Below are positions 1 to 8,454 of a stretch of DNA of 59,359 bases, in pieces (within the stretch, counting starts at the first letter, position 1; each line of letters starts with the position of its first letter). The translations under genes and the position numbers were made by a program. The notes under the pieces were generated by a model, which was given only the letters and a program-made list of their open reading frames with translations, ran no database searches and was not told where the DNA came from. Origin of the DNA: an uncultured Prevotellaceae bacterium (GTDB lineage: Bacteria > Bacteroidota > Bacteroidia > Bacteroidales > Bacteroidaceae); assembly GCA_902783165.1 (NCBI GenBank), contig CACZPU010000096.1:1-59359 (forward strand), in the 5' to 3' direction.

Positions 1-84
1 GCCCCATGGGCAAAAATTCTCACGTTCGGCAGAATGAGCAAGCTCTTTCTGCGCTCTCTTAATCGAATTTTTCATTATATACAT
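1..84 (-). CDS. N-terminal fragment of an unknown protein, cut by the left edge
   Basis: An open frame reads leftward off the window from ATG at 84 (alternative in-frame ATG at 75) with no stop, giving 28 or 25 residues rich in Lys, Glu and Arg. A -7/-33 promoter pair lies 65-110 bp upstream on the same strand, which is the main reason to believe it is a gene. The fragment is too short to assign a family, and no signal peptide is visible. Function unknown. Confidence 0.4.
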   Translation of the reverse strand, partial: MYIMKNSIKRAQKELAHSAERENFCPWG

Positions 85-155
85 TTTGGGAACTATATAC
101 CTGTTGTCCCCGTTAATGATTTAACATAAATATCCTTAAGATATCATTTCGGAGA

Positions 156-186
156 CAAATATAGTACAAAATCTTAAAATAACCAA
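156..186 (-). promoter_or_regulatory. Bacteroidetes-type promoter for the left-edge gene
   Basis: On the minus strand, TTGG (183-186) is separated by 19 nt from TATATTTG (156-163). This fits the TAnnTTTG -7 box and the -33 element of the Bacteroidetes housekeeping sigma factor. The expected start of transcription is near 150, leaving a leader of about 65-75 nt before the ATG at 84 or 75. Confidence 0.5.
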
Positions 187-221
187 TATCCCAACAAGAT
201 TTTTAGTCTTTGTTGGGATAT
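186..221 (-). terminator. 12-bp perfect hairpin spanning the stop codon of the LRR gene
   Basis: Arms at 186-197 and 210-221 are perfect reverse complements with a 12-nt loop that contains the stop codon (203-205). The distal arm encodes the last residues of the LRR protein. No clean T-run follows, only a T-rich TTATTTTAAG, so termination is plausible but weak. The arm next to the edge gene also overlaps its -33 element. Confidence 0.4.
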
Positions 222-619
222 AAGCGAAAAGCTTGATCGCCAATAGTTGTCACGGTGTTTGGAATTGTAATATTAGTCAAGCTTGTGCAATAGTTAAAAG
301 CCATACTGCCAATAGCAGTCACTGTGTTTGGGATAAGGATACTTGTAAGATTGGTGCAACCAGAAAAAGCATCACCGCCTATGAATGTCAATCCCGTAAA
401 GTGTTGTAGCTCGTCAAAGGATGTGATGTCCGTATTATACTTGAATATTGTCCCAAGATTCTTAACAGCCTCAGCCTCGGCATAGCTCAGTTCGCCGTCA
501 CCGCTGGTGTCCCAGTTGGCCACACAGATCTCCTTAACCTTCGCGTCAGCGAAAGAGATGTTGTCACACCATGCAATGAGTGGCATGACACTCAACAAAA
601 TGGTAATTAATCTTTTCAT
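203..619 (-). CDS. Secreted EF-hand plus BspA-type leucine-rich repeat protein, short
   Basis: This is a 138-aa exported protein. Residues 1-19 form a signal peptide. Residues 37-48 carry a dockerin-like calcium loop (D37-x-S-x-D41-G ... E48). Residues 74-131 hold about two and a half LRR_5 (BspA/TpLRR) units of the type AFxxCTxLTxITIPNTVTxIG. BspA-family proteins are usually several hundred residues with many repeats, so this one is minimal and ends abruptly after the last unit with LYPNKD. The gene has no close co-directional neighbour. Surface binding is the usual proposal for the family, but no ligand can be inferred here. It could be a remnant of a longer gene, because the stop lies inside a perfect inverted repeat. 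Confidence 0.75.
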   Translation of the reverse strand: MKRLITILLSVMPLIAWCDNISFADAKVKEICVANWDTSGDGELSYAEAEAVKNLGTIFKYNTDITSFDELQHFTGLTFIGGDAFSGCTNLTSILIPNTVTAIGSMAFNYCTSLTNITIPNTVTTIGDQAFRLYPNKD

Positions 620-967
620 AATCGTTATTAGACAGTTTTATTAATATTTATTCAATTTCATTCTTCGTATTTGATGGACAGGCAATCCCTGTTATTTGGC
701 TCTGGATAGATTTATAAGTAAGAGATAATTATTTCTGATTTGATTATTGAATATATGAATCCAGATATAATAATGAACAGGCTACATTGTTACTCCTCTC
801 GCGATTGGTGAATTTCGCGCAAGAAATCACATGGGGATATGTCTATTGTAAAATTATACATAATTGCTGAAAAAGCCAAATATTTTGGGCTTAAAAAGCA
901 TATTGGCAATGAATCAGGCTATTGTCTCTTCGCTTTTTTGCGTCCATGCGAAACCCCTTTCGCAGAC
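620..967. other. Non-coding stretch between the LRR gene and the S46 terminator
   Basis: About 350 bp of AT-rich sequence with no convincing ORF. It must hold the promoter of the LRR gene, but no CAAAnnTA complement (minus-strand -7 box) was found, so that promoter is not of the standard type or is degenerate. Confidence 0.5.
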
Positions 968-1010
968 AAAAACGGAGCGTGAGCCATTGTAAATAATGAC
1001 TTACGCTCCG
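968..1010 (-). terminator. Intrinsic terminator of the spmAB-flippase-dpp7 operon
   Basis: Read on the minus strand, a 16-bp stem (arms 995-1010 and 973-988, one A-C mismatch and one G-U pair, loop of about 6 nt) is followed directly by five T (complement of 968-972). It begins about 20 nt after the S46 stop codon. GC-rich base, short loop and T-run are all present. Confidence 0.8.
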
Positions 1011-1031
1011 AGATGAATAATTGGTGAATGT

Positions 1032-3146
1032 TTATTGTGCGTTGATTTCTTGTAAGAGGCGGTCGGCATGGCCCCACTTGTCCATCATGAAGAGTACAAA
1101 GCGGATGTCGACACCAATGCAGCGTGCCAGTACGCGGTCGAAGTTGATGTCGCTGGCGAGGCTGTCCCAGTTGCCATCGAAGGCCAGTCCGATGAGTTCT
1201 CCCTTACCGTTGAACATTGGCGAGCCACTGTTTCCACCAGTGATGTCGTTGTTGGTAAGGAAGCAAAGTTGCATCTTTCCGGTCTGGCGGTCGGTGTACT
1301 TGCCGAAGTCCTTTGCCGACATGAGGTCGATGAGTTCCGGTTCGGCGAAATAGTCGGCAATGGTGTTTTGCTGGTTCATCTTCTTGACGAGGCTCTCAGC
1401 AGTGGTGTAGTAGCCAGAGGGCTGTCCGTTGAGCAGGTATTCGCCCACCTGTCCGTAGGAGAGTCGCATGGTGAAGTTGGCATCAGAGTAGTGTGGCAAG
1501 TCTTGTTCCATGCGTAGTTTTGCAGCACAGAGGTATTTCTCCTGTTGTGCGATGTTTAGTGAAGCGCTTGACATGCGTCCTTGCAGTTCGGCCAATGTGG
1601 TGAGCAGGTCGAGTCCCATCTGCACTCCTGGGTCTTTCAGGTATTTTTTCTTCGACACGAAAATCTTTTTGCCTTTCATCAGCATTGACTTCTTGTAGAG
1701 GTGGTTCACGTAGGCTTGGTAGTTGTTGTTGAACTTGTTGCTGATGGTGGAGAAGAAGGCGGGCAGGTATTTTGCGTCTACGTGTTCCTTGTAGTTCTTG
1801 AGCAATGCCGCGAGCACTTCTTTGTCGAGGTTCTCGTCCCAATCCTTGCTGTTGTCGGGGATTTCAAAGTATTGTTTTTTGAGGTTGTTTTCCGGACCTT
1901 TCAGTTGGTATCCTCCATGGTTGGCACGCAGTGCTCGTGTGACGAGTTCGTTGGTTCGCATGAATGTTTCGGAGAAATACATCATGGTGCGCACATCGTT
2001 GAACCGTGCGTCGTAGAGTTGTTTCATCTTGTCGAAGTCGAGCTGTCCTTTGAGATAGCCAGTCTCGTTCTGGAAGTTGCGGATGCGTGCCTCGTACTCC
2101 TCTTTCTGCTTGATGATGCCGATGGAATCGATGCATTTGTTCATTCCCATGGAATTTTTCCAGTAGTTGCTGCTTTGAGCATATTTGCTGTCGTACTTGA
2201 TGCGTACTGCCTCGCTGGCATCCATGTGGCGCTTCATGATTTCCTGTTTGATGCCACGAACCTGCACACGGGTTTTGTTTTCGGCATCACGCATCTCGCG
2301 AATGCCATAGCTGGAGAGGTAGCGGTTGGTACTGCCAGGATAGCCGATGGTCATGGCGAAATCCTTGTCTTGGTATCCCTTCATGGAGACAGGCGCCCAC
2401 GATTGCGGGTGGTAGGGCACGTTGTCTTTGCTGTATTCTGCCGGTCCGTTGGTCTTGGGGTCGGCGTAGATGCGGAATACGGAGAAGTCGCATGTCTGTC
2501 TTGGCCACATCCAGTTGTCGGTATCGCCTCCGAACTTGCCCATCGACTTGGGAATGGCGAACACCAGTCGTAGGTCGGGGAAGAGTTGGTAGGTGGTGGC
2601 ATAGAACGCGTTGCCCTCATAGAAGGCGCCTATTTCCACATGGAGTGTCTTGTCGATGCGCTTCACGCTGTCGGTCATGGCGTTTTGTACGGAGTCGATC
2701 ATAGCGTCCCAATCACCGTCGGCGATGTGGTTCTTTTTGGCGATGGCGGTGAGTCGGTCGGTGATGTCCTCCTGAGCGCGCATGAAGCTGACGAACATGT
2801 TCTTGTTGGGCAGTTCCTCCTCATAGCTCTTGGCACAGAAGCCGTTGAGCATATAGTCGTGTTCCACGGTGGAGTGGCTGCGGATGGACTCGAAACCACA
2901 ATGATGATTGGTGAAGACCAGTCCGTTGGGTGACACGACGACGCCCGAGCAATAGCCCGAGAAGTTCACCACACAATTCTTGATGGCGTTCTTGCTGCTG
3001 TACAGGTCTTCGTAAGACATGGAGAATCCCTCTGCCTTCATTTGTTCATAGACAGCCTGTGGCAGGTTGTAGAGTGTCCACATTCCTTCGTCGGCGCTGG
3101 CGATGAGTGAAAATAGACACGTGAATGATAAAAGAAACTTTTTCAT
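1032..3146 (-). CDS. dpp7: S46 family dipeptidyl-peptidase, DPP7-like
   Basis: A 704-aa periplasmic serine exopeptidase of clan PA that releases dipeptides from extracellular peptides, feeding asaccharolytic or mixed growth. A signal peptide covers residues 1-18. The catalytic His lies in TNHHCGFES (residues 79-87), and the nucleophile is Ser640 in GGNSGSP. Specificity in this family depends on a residue 18 positions after the serine: here it is Gly658 (AFDGN), the state associated with DPP7 (hydrophobic P1), whereas DPP11 (acidic P1) has Arg. Length matches the family (about 700-720 aa). The gene starts 5 nt after the flippase stop and is the last gene before an intrinsic terminator, so it is co-transcribed with the two upstream genes. 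The family call is secure; substrate preference is inferred from one residue. Confidence 0.92.
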   Translation of the reverse strand: MKKFLLSFTCLFSLIASADEGMWTLYNLPQAVYEQMKAEGFSMSYEDLYSSKNAIKNCVVNFSGYCSGVVVSPNGLVFTNHHCGFESIRSHSTVEHDYMLNGFCAKSYEEELPNKNMFVSFMRAQEDITDRLTAIAKKNHIADGDWDAMIDSVQNAMTDSVKRIDKTLHVEIGAFYEGNAFYATTYQLFPDLRLVFAIPKSMGKFGGDTDNWMWPRQTCDFSVFRIYADPKTNGPAEYSKDNVPYHPQSWAPVSMKGYQDKDFAMTIGYPGSTNRYLSSYGIREMRDAENKTRVQVRGIKQEIMKRHMDASEAVRIKYDSKYAQSSNYWKNSMGMNKCIDSIGIIKQKEEYEARIRNFQNETGYLKGQLDFDKMKQLYDARFNDVRTMMYFSETFMRTNELVTRALRANHGGYQLKGPENNLKKQYFEIPDNSKDWDENLDKEVLAALLKNYKEHVDAKYLPAFFSTISNKFNNNYQAYVNHLYKKSMLMKGKKIFVSKKKYLKDPGVQMGLDLLTTLAELQGRMSSASLNIAQQEKYLCAAKLRMEQDLPHYSDANFTMRLSYGQVGEYLLNGQPSGYYTTAESLVKKMNQQNTIADYFAEPELIDLMSAKDFGKYTDRQTGKMQLCFLTNNDITGGNSGSPMFNGKGELIGLAFDGNWDSLASDINFDRVLARCIGVDIRFVLFMMDKWGHADRLLQEINAQ

Positions 3147-3151
3147 GGTTG

Positions 3152-4654
3152 TTATTTGTTTTGTTTTTTGAAATACTTACCTATAACGGGAATGTTTGAA
3201 AGAGGGAAGTCTTTCTTTACCACGTACGCGACAAAGACCCCTATCAACAGCGTGTTGACAATGAGAGCAGGCCAAACGGATAGCTGGCTGTTGGCATACT
3301 GGATGCCCACGAAAAGGAGAATGGCAATGAGCGTGTAGACGGCCATGTCCTTTATGGGGTAGGCGATGGGGTAGTAGCGCTGACCTATGAAGTAAGAAAG
3401 TATCATTGACGTGGCATATGCGGCAAATCCTGCCCAGGCACATGCCATGTAGCTGAACCGTGGAATCAGCAGAACGTCGATTGTGATGAGCACCACAGCA
3501 CCAATGCCGGAGAAATAGGCGCCCCAGATGGTTCTGTCGGTGAGCTTGTACCAGAACGACAGGTTGAAAAACACACCAAACATTATCTCTGCCGCCATGA
3601 CGATGGGCACCACGCGAAGTCCCTCCCAATAGCTCTCGCCAATCAGGAACTTTAGGATGTTGAGGTAACCCATCACCAAGAGAAAGGCCAGGAGGGTGAA
3701 GACCAGATAGTACTTCATGGCCTGGGCGTAGGTTTCCCGATTGTCTTTATCCTTGGATTTGCCGAAGACGAAAGGCTCGTAGGCAAAACGGAATGCCTGC
3801 GTAATCATCACCATAATCATGGCAATCTTGATGCAGGCTCCATAGATGCCAAGTTGTGCCCGGGCATCTGCTTGCGAACCGTCGAAGAAGTGGGGGAACA
3901 GAATCTGTGAGGCCGCTTGGTTCAACTGACCTGCCAGTCCCATCACGAGCAGCGGCCATGTATAGCTAAGCATCCGCTTGCAAGTGCTCTTGTCGATTTT
4001 GAACGGCATCGTCATCCATTCCTTGCCAAGCATCAGAAGAGTGGCAACGGTACAGAAGAGGTTGATATAGAAGACAAAAGCCACATTGAGCGTGAACTGC
4101 TCGTCGTAGATGCCAAAGATGTTCAGTTTCAGTGCCGGCAGCACAATCAGGTAGAGAATGTTGAGCGCGATGTTCATCAAGATGTTGATGATTTTCAGCA
4201 TGGCAAACTTCACCGGCTTGTGCAAATAGCGTAGATAGGCAAAGGGGATGGCCATGAAGGCATCGACAGCCACAGTGACGTACATGACACCTACATACTC
4301 AGGATGGTCGGCATAGCCAACGGCAGCAGCGATAGGATGCAGGAAAGTGAGCACCAGCAATGCGGAGACGACCGACGTCATCATCACCATGGTCAGCGTG
4401 GTGGAATACACTTTCTTTGGATTTTCGCCCTCTTTGCTCATAAAGCGGAAGAAGGTGGTCTCCATGCCGAAGGTGAGCAATATTATCAGCAGCGACACGT
4501 AGGCATAGACATTGGTGATGATGCCATATTCGCCGCCTGAGGCAGCAAACCGCGCCGTCTGAATGGGCACTAAGAGGTAGTTGATGAATCGGGCAACGAT
4601 ACTGCTCAGTCCATAGATGGCCGTGTCCTTGGCCAGAGATTTCAGATTTGCCAT
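3152..4654 (-). CDS. Polysaccharide flippase (Wzx/MATE-like, oligosaccharide translocase family)
   Basis: A 500-aa polytopic inner-membrane protein with an estimated 12-14 hydrophobic segments spread over the whole length. The N-terminal region (SLAKDTAIYGLSSIVARFIN) is typical of polysaccharide biosynthesis/Wzx-type exporters that move lipid-linked oligosaccharides across the inner membrane. No signal peptide is cleaved. It sits 3 nt after the spmAB stop and 5 nt before the S46 start, so it is the middle gene of a three-gene operon. No glycosyltransferases are adjacent, so its glycan cargo cannot be told. A flippase with this neighbourhood may serve a general envelope glycan rather than a capsule cluster; that is inference. 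Confidence 0.85.
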   Translation of the reverse strand: MANLKSLAKDTAIYGLSSIVARFINYLLVPIQTARFAASGGEYGIITNVYAYVSLLIILLTFGMETTFFRFMSKEGENPKKVYSTTLTMVMMTSVVSALLVLTFLHPIAAAVGYADHPEYVGVMYVTVAVDAFMAIPFAYLRYLHKPVKFAMLKIINILMNIALNILYLIVLPALKLNIFGIYDEQFTLNVAFVFYINLFCTVATLLMLGKEWMTMPFKIDKSTCKRMLSYTWPLLVMGLAGQLNQAASQILFPHFFDGSQADARAQLGIYGACIKIAMIMVMITQAFRFAYEPFVFGKSKDKDNRETYAQAMKYYLVFTLLAFLLVMGYLNILKFLIGESYWEGLRVVPIVMAAEIMFGVFFNLSFWYKLTDRTIWGAYFSGIGAVVLITIDVLLIPRFSYMACAWAGFAAYATSMILSYFIGQRYYPIAYPIKDMAVYTLIAILLFVGIQYANSQLSVWPALIVNTLLIGVFVAYVVKKDFPLSNIPVIGKYFKKQNK

Positions 4655-4657
4655 AGA

Positions 4658-5890
4658 CTATCCAAAGAAGAAATATGCAATAGCGATTGCTGCGATGATA
4701 CCGGCAAGGTCGGCCAACAGACCGCATGCCACCGCATGACGTGTGTAGCGGATGTTAACACTGCCAAAATAGACGGCCAGGATATAGAAGGTGGTATCGG
4801 TGCTGCCCTGGAAGATGCAACTCAGACGACCTACGAAGGAGTCGGCTCCGAAGGTGGTCATGGCATCCACCATCATGCCACGTGCACCACTTCCGCTGAG
4901 CGGTTTCATAAGGGCTGTAGGCAGGGCGCCAACGAAATCGCTATTGCCGCCACAGACTTTGACTGTCCACGAGATGCCATCGATGAGCATGTCCATGGCA
5001 CCTGATGCGCGGAACACGCCAATGCCCACAAGGATGGCAACAAGGTAGGGGATGATTCTCACTGCGGTGGAGAAACCGTCTTTGGCTCCTTCAATGAATG
5101 CATCGTAGACATTCACTTTCTTCCGCATGCCAGCAACGATGAAACCGACGATAATGGTCATGAGCAAGATGTTGGCAATGCTCGTGCTCACCACGTTCAT
5201 CTGCTCTTTGTCGAGTTGGTTGAATCCCCAGATGATGCCGGCAACGAGAACGCATGCTCCTCCTAATGTGAGCAGGAGGGTGCGATTAAGCAGATTGATG
5301 CGTTGATAGAAACTGGTGACAATGATACCCGCCAATGTGGAGAAGAAAGTGGCCAGCAGGATGGGTATGAAAATGTCGGTGGGTTGTGCCGCTCCCAGTT
5401 GGGCGCGATACACCATGATGCTGATGGGAATGAGTGTCAATCCCGACGTGTTCAGCACCAAGAACATAATCATGGAGTTGGTGGCTGTGTCTTTCTTCGT
5501 ATTCAGCTCTTGCAACTGTTCCATCGCCTTGAGCCCCAAGGGGGTGGCAGCATTGTCCAAACCCAACATGTTGGCGGCAATGTTCATGAAGATGCTTCCC
5601 GTTACAGGGTGTCCCTTGGGAATATCGGGGAACAATTTTGTGAAAACAGGGCTGAGCAGACGCGCAAACACGTTAATGACTCCGCCTTTTTCGCCTACTT
5701 TCATGATGCCAAGCCAAAGAGCCAAGACACCTGTCAGACCGAGTGAAATCTCAAAAGCGGTTTTCGATGATGAGAATGTGGAATCCATCATGGCGGGGAA
5801 CACTTCTGTGTCGCCCATAAAAATCAGTCGCACCAGTGCTATGACAAATGCGATGAGAAAAAAAGCAATCCAAATATAATTTAAAACCAT
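4658..5890 (-). CDS. SpmA-SpmB fusion, nucleoside-recognition (Gate) membrane protein
   Basis: A 410-aa inner-membrane protein. Residues 1-190 resemble Bacillus SpmA (TAFEISLGLTGVLALWLGIM and NMLGLDNAATPLGLKAM), and residues about 230-410 resemble SpmB (AVRIIPYLVAILVGIGVFRASGAMD, then LMKPLSGSGARGMM). Firmicutes encode the two halves as separate genes used in spore-core dehydration. In non-sporulating Bacteroidetes the fused form is common and its transport role is not established. The start follows a -7 box so closely that the leader would be only a few nucleotides. First gene of the operon with the flippase and S46 peptidase. Confidence 0.88.
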   Translation of the reverse strand: MVLNYIWIAFFLIAFVIALVRLIFMGDTEVFPAMMDSTFSSSKTAFEISLGLTGVLALWLGIMKVGEKGGVINVFARLLSPVFTKLFPDIPKGHPVTGSIFMNIAANMLGLDNAATPLGLKAMEQLQELNTKKDTATNSMIMFLVLNTSGLTLIPISIMVYRAQLGAAQPTDIFIPILLATFFSTLAGIIVTSFYQRINLLNRTLLLTLGGACVLVAGIIWGFNQLDKEQMNVVSTSIANILLMTIIVGFIVAGMRKKVNVYDAFIEGAKDGFSTAVRIIPYLVAILVGIGVFRASGAMDMLIDGISWTVKVCGGNSDFVGALPTALMKPLSGSGARGMMVDAMTTFGADSFVGRLSCIFQGSTDTTFYILAVYFGSVNIRYTRHAVACGLLADLAGIIAAIAIAYFFFG

Positions 5891-5898
5891 AAGTGATG

Positions 5899-5906
5899 CA
5901 AAGGTA
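5899..5906 (-). promoter_or_regulatory. -7 box TACCTTTG directly upstream of spmAB
   Basis: On the minus strand the sequence TACCTTTG ends 9 nt before the ATG at 5890. Transcription would start about 4-5 nt further, so the mRNA would be nearly leaderless. A TTTG lies at 5931-5934 but the spacing (24 nt) is longer than usual. Confidence 0.6.
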
Positions 5907-5965
5907 CTATTTTTTGGAATTGTAGAAAAACAAAACTTGAAAAAAGTATTGTCGGAAGTGAATAA

Positions 5966-8422
5966 TTAGTGCATAGCTGCTGCTTGGTGAGTGGGAAACT
6001 CAATTTTTAAAGGCTTGAGTTGCTCAGAAGATATGGTGAGCGACACCTTTCCCTGATGGTGGCCTGCACGCAAGATGACCATGGCCGAACCGTTCCAAAG
6101 ACGGTGATGGTCAGCATGGTAGAGTTCTTCGCTACGGATGTCGCCATTGGTGGCTGCAATCAGCTGGGCATCGCCCTCCACCTTGAAGTGGAGATTGTCG
6201 TGGGCACTGAACACGCGGCGCCCTTTCCTGTCGACAGCATATATGCGGATGTGCTGCAAATCGGTGCCGTCGGCAAGCCAATGGTTGTTGTCGATGGTGG
6301 CAACGAGCCGCACCGCTTCGCCCGTTGTCTCTATGCGATGGATGGCAGCGGGTTTTGCCTTGTGAACAGTGGGATTGTTGTAGGCGCGAGCCTCGATAAA
6401 GCCAGGCTGGTACTCAATGTCCTCCCATAGAATTTGGTTGCGTCGTTTGGGGTTGTTCTTCTCGTTTTGCTTTCTTCCAAGACTTTTGCCGTTGAGGAAA
6501 AGTTCCACCTCATCGGCATTGGTGAAAGTGTAGAGTGTGAGTTTTTTTCCAGAAAGGAAATTCCAATGGTCGCTCAAAAGTTCGTTTCCCGTTTGGATAC
6601 CATTCCACATTTGGTCGTTCTTGTCGTTGACGATGGCTATGTGTACTAAGGGCTCTTCGGGTTTCATGAAGCTTTTCATGAGGTATGCTTTAGGCTTTGG
6701 CTCGAGCGAGATGTCGAACACCCCCTGATTCCATCCTTTGGCAGGCCAACCCTGACTTTCGCCCAGATAGTCGATAACACCCCAATAGGCCAGACCGATG
6801 ACTTTGTCGAGATTCATGGCATAGAAATTCTCTCCCATGGCAGCTGTCGAGGCCTCGCTCTGATAGAATACCATTTGGGGAAACCTACGGCCGTCACCAG
6901 GGAAATACATGTATCGGTAGTTGTATGCTTGGACATCGGTATGTAGAGCCAGGTTGCAAGGGAGGGAGTCGGTGAACCAGTTGCGATAGCGAGGATGCAT
7001 GGCAACGGTGACAAGACGTGTGGTGTCGTAACGTTGGAGAAGCGTTTTCTGCAGTTTGTATGCCGTCACTCCCCAGTCGTTGAAAGCCATCTTGGAGTCT
7101 TGCTGCAATTCGTTGCCGAGGCTCCACAAGATGACGCTTGGCGAGTTGCGGTCGCGTTTCACCCATTCGGGGATGTCCTTCTGCCACAGGTGTTCCCAAG
7201 ACTCGCGCCCTCCAGTGTGCTGGCGCGACCATTTGTCGTACAGTTCGTCGACTACCAGTATGCCATATTTGTCGCATAGTTGTATGAACTCACGACTGTA
7301 GGGGTTGTGGGAAGTGCGGATGTGGTTGATTCCAAACTCCTTCATCAACTTGATGTGCTTTTCTATGGCTTGCGGAAAGGCAGCAGCGCCAAGTGCTCCC
7401 ATTGTGTGATGGTTGGCACATCCCTTGAGCAAGACCTTCTTTCCATTGAGTTTGAACCCAAACTCCGGACCGATTTCTATGGTACGAATGCCAAACTGTT
7501 CAATGGCAGTATCCCTTATCCTGCCATTTTCATCGTAGAGAGTCAGCTCTGCTGTATAGAGGTTGGGATGTTCGCAATCCCAAAGCATGGGATTATTGAT
7601 AGTGACTGGTGGAAGGTTGATTTCCTGTTGGCGTGCTTGACGTATTCGTCTCACGGTGTCACTCCTTTGGAAGATGACGGTGCCTTGTGGGTTGATGATT
7701 CTCACGCCGAGATGGATTCTGCCGGGATTGCTTTTCGACAGGACAGCAATATCCGCCTGAATGGAGACCTGGCCTTTGCTGAAACCGTTCTCTGTCTGGG
7801 TGGTGATATAGAGCGGATGCCGCCCAAAATAGTATTCTTTGTCGGTGACAACCAGGCGGACATCTCGAAAAAGTCCGCCGCCTGTATACCATCTGGAGTT
7901 CTCGGGCTCTCGGGTGTCTGCCATGACAGCAATGACATTATCCTTGTTCCACAACAACTTGTTGGTAATGTCTATTTCAAATCCAACATAGCCATAGTCG
8001 GTCTTACCGACGAGTTCACCATTCAGATAAACATCACCCACGTACATGATTCCACCGAAATCGAGCAGAAGGCGGCGACCTTTGAGGGAGTCGGAGGGGG
8101 TGAAATGATAACGATACCATCCTTTGCCCATCTCCTTGAAGCCTCGGCTGGATAATCGGCTCTTGATATTGGCGGCCACATTGGTACTGTCGGGCCGCTC
8201 GTCGGCATTGGGCACTACCCAAGGTTGCTCTATCTGGAAATCATGAGGAAGGTCGACGGTGCGCCAACTTGAGTCGTCGAATGTTGTCATGTGGCCTTGG
8301 ACTGTGTTGCCAGCATGGAATCTCCACCCGAAATTGAGGGTTTTCACAATGCGTTGTTGGGCATTTGACGAGAGTGGCAGCAGTAGAACTCCTGACAATA
8401 TGGTGATGAAGAGTTTCCTCAT
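5966..8422 (-). CDS. GH2 family beta-galactosidase/exo-beta-glycosidase with DUF4982 domain
   Basis: An 818-aa periplasmic or surface glycosidase. The start at 8422 (MRKLFIT) is chosen because it opens a signal peptide ending at SSNAQQ; the frame stays open further upstream but only overlaps the GH105 gene. Order: sugar-binding jelly roll (about 25-195), Ig-like domain (about 200-310), TIM barrel (about 315-600), then a C-terminal part with the DUF4982 pattern ADEVELFLNGKSLGRK. The acid/base is Glu438 (WSLGNE), and Glu523 (YQSEAST) fits the nucleophile position. It lies 32 nt after GH105, so the two form an operon. In this pectin-directed setting it could remove beta-linked Gal, GlcA or GalA from side chains; the exact sugar cannot be read from sequence. 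Confidence 0.88.
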   Translation of the reverse strand: MRKLFITILSGVLLLPLSSNAQQRIVKTLNFGWRFHAGNTVQGHMTTFDDSSWRTVDLPHDFQIEQPWVVPNADERPDSTNVAANIKSRLSSRGFKEMGKGWYRYHFTPSDSLKGRRLLLDFGGIMYVGDVYLNGELVGKTDYGYVGFEIDITNKLLWNKDNVIAVMADTREPENSRWYTGGGLFRDVRLVVTDKEYYFGRHPLYITTQTENGFSKGQVSIQADIAVLSKSNPGRIHLGVRIINPQGTVIFQRSDTVRRIRQARQQEINLPPVTINNPMLWDCEHPNLYTAELTLYDENGRIRDTAIEQFGIRTIEIGPEFGFKLNGKKVLLKGCANHHTMGALGAAAFPQAIEKHIKLMKEFGINHIRTSHNPYSREFIQLCDKYGILVVDELYDKWSRQHTGGRESWEHLWQKDIPEWVKRDRNSPSVILWSLGNELQQDSKMAFNDWGVTAYKLQKTLLQRYDTTRLVTVAMHPRYRNWFTDSLPCNLALHTDVQAYNYRYMYFPGDGRRFPQMVFYQSEASTAAMGENFYAMNLDKVIGLAYWGVIDYLGESQGWPAKGWNQGVFDISLEPKPKAYLMKSFMKPEEPLVHIAIVNDKNDQMWNGIQTGNELLSDHWNFLSGKKLTLYTFTNADEVELFLNGKSLGRKQNEKNNPKRRNQILWEDIEYQPGFIEARAYNNPTVHKAKPAAIHRIETTGEAVRLVATIDNNHWLADGTDLQHIRIYAVDRKGRRVFSAHDNLHFKVEGDAQLIAATNGDIRSEELYHADHHRLWNGSAMVILRAGHHQGKVSLTISSEQLKPLKIEFPTHQAAAMH

Positions 8423-8454
8423 AATGAAGGCTTTTCGATTGGTAGTCGTTCTTG

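Noticed and set aside
1701-2573. 290-codon plus-strand frame opposite the S46 peptidase
   Set aside because: Composition (Val, Phe, His rich) is typical of an antisense shadow; the S46 protein has all catalytic motifs.
7280-8155. Long plus-strand open frame opposite the GH2 gene
   Set aside because: Antisense shadow of a clear GH2 coding sequence; no family pattern and no promoter.
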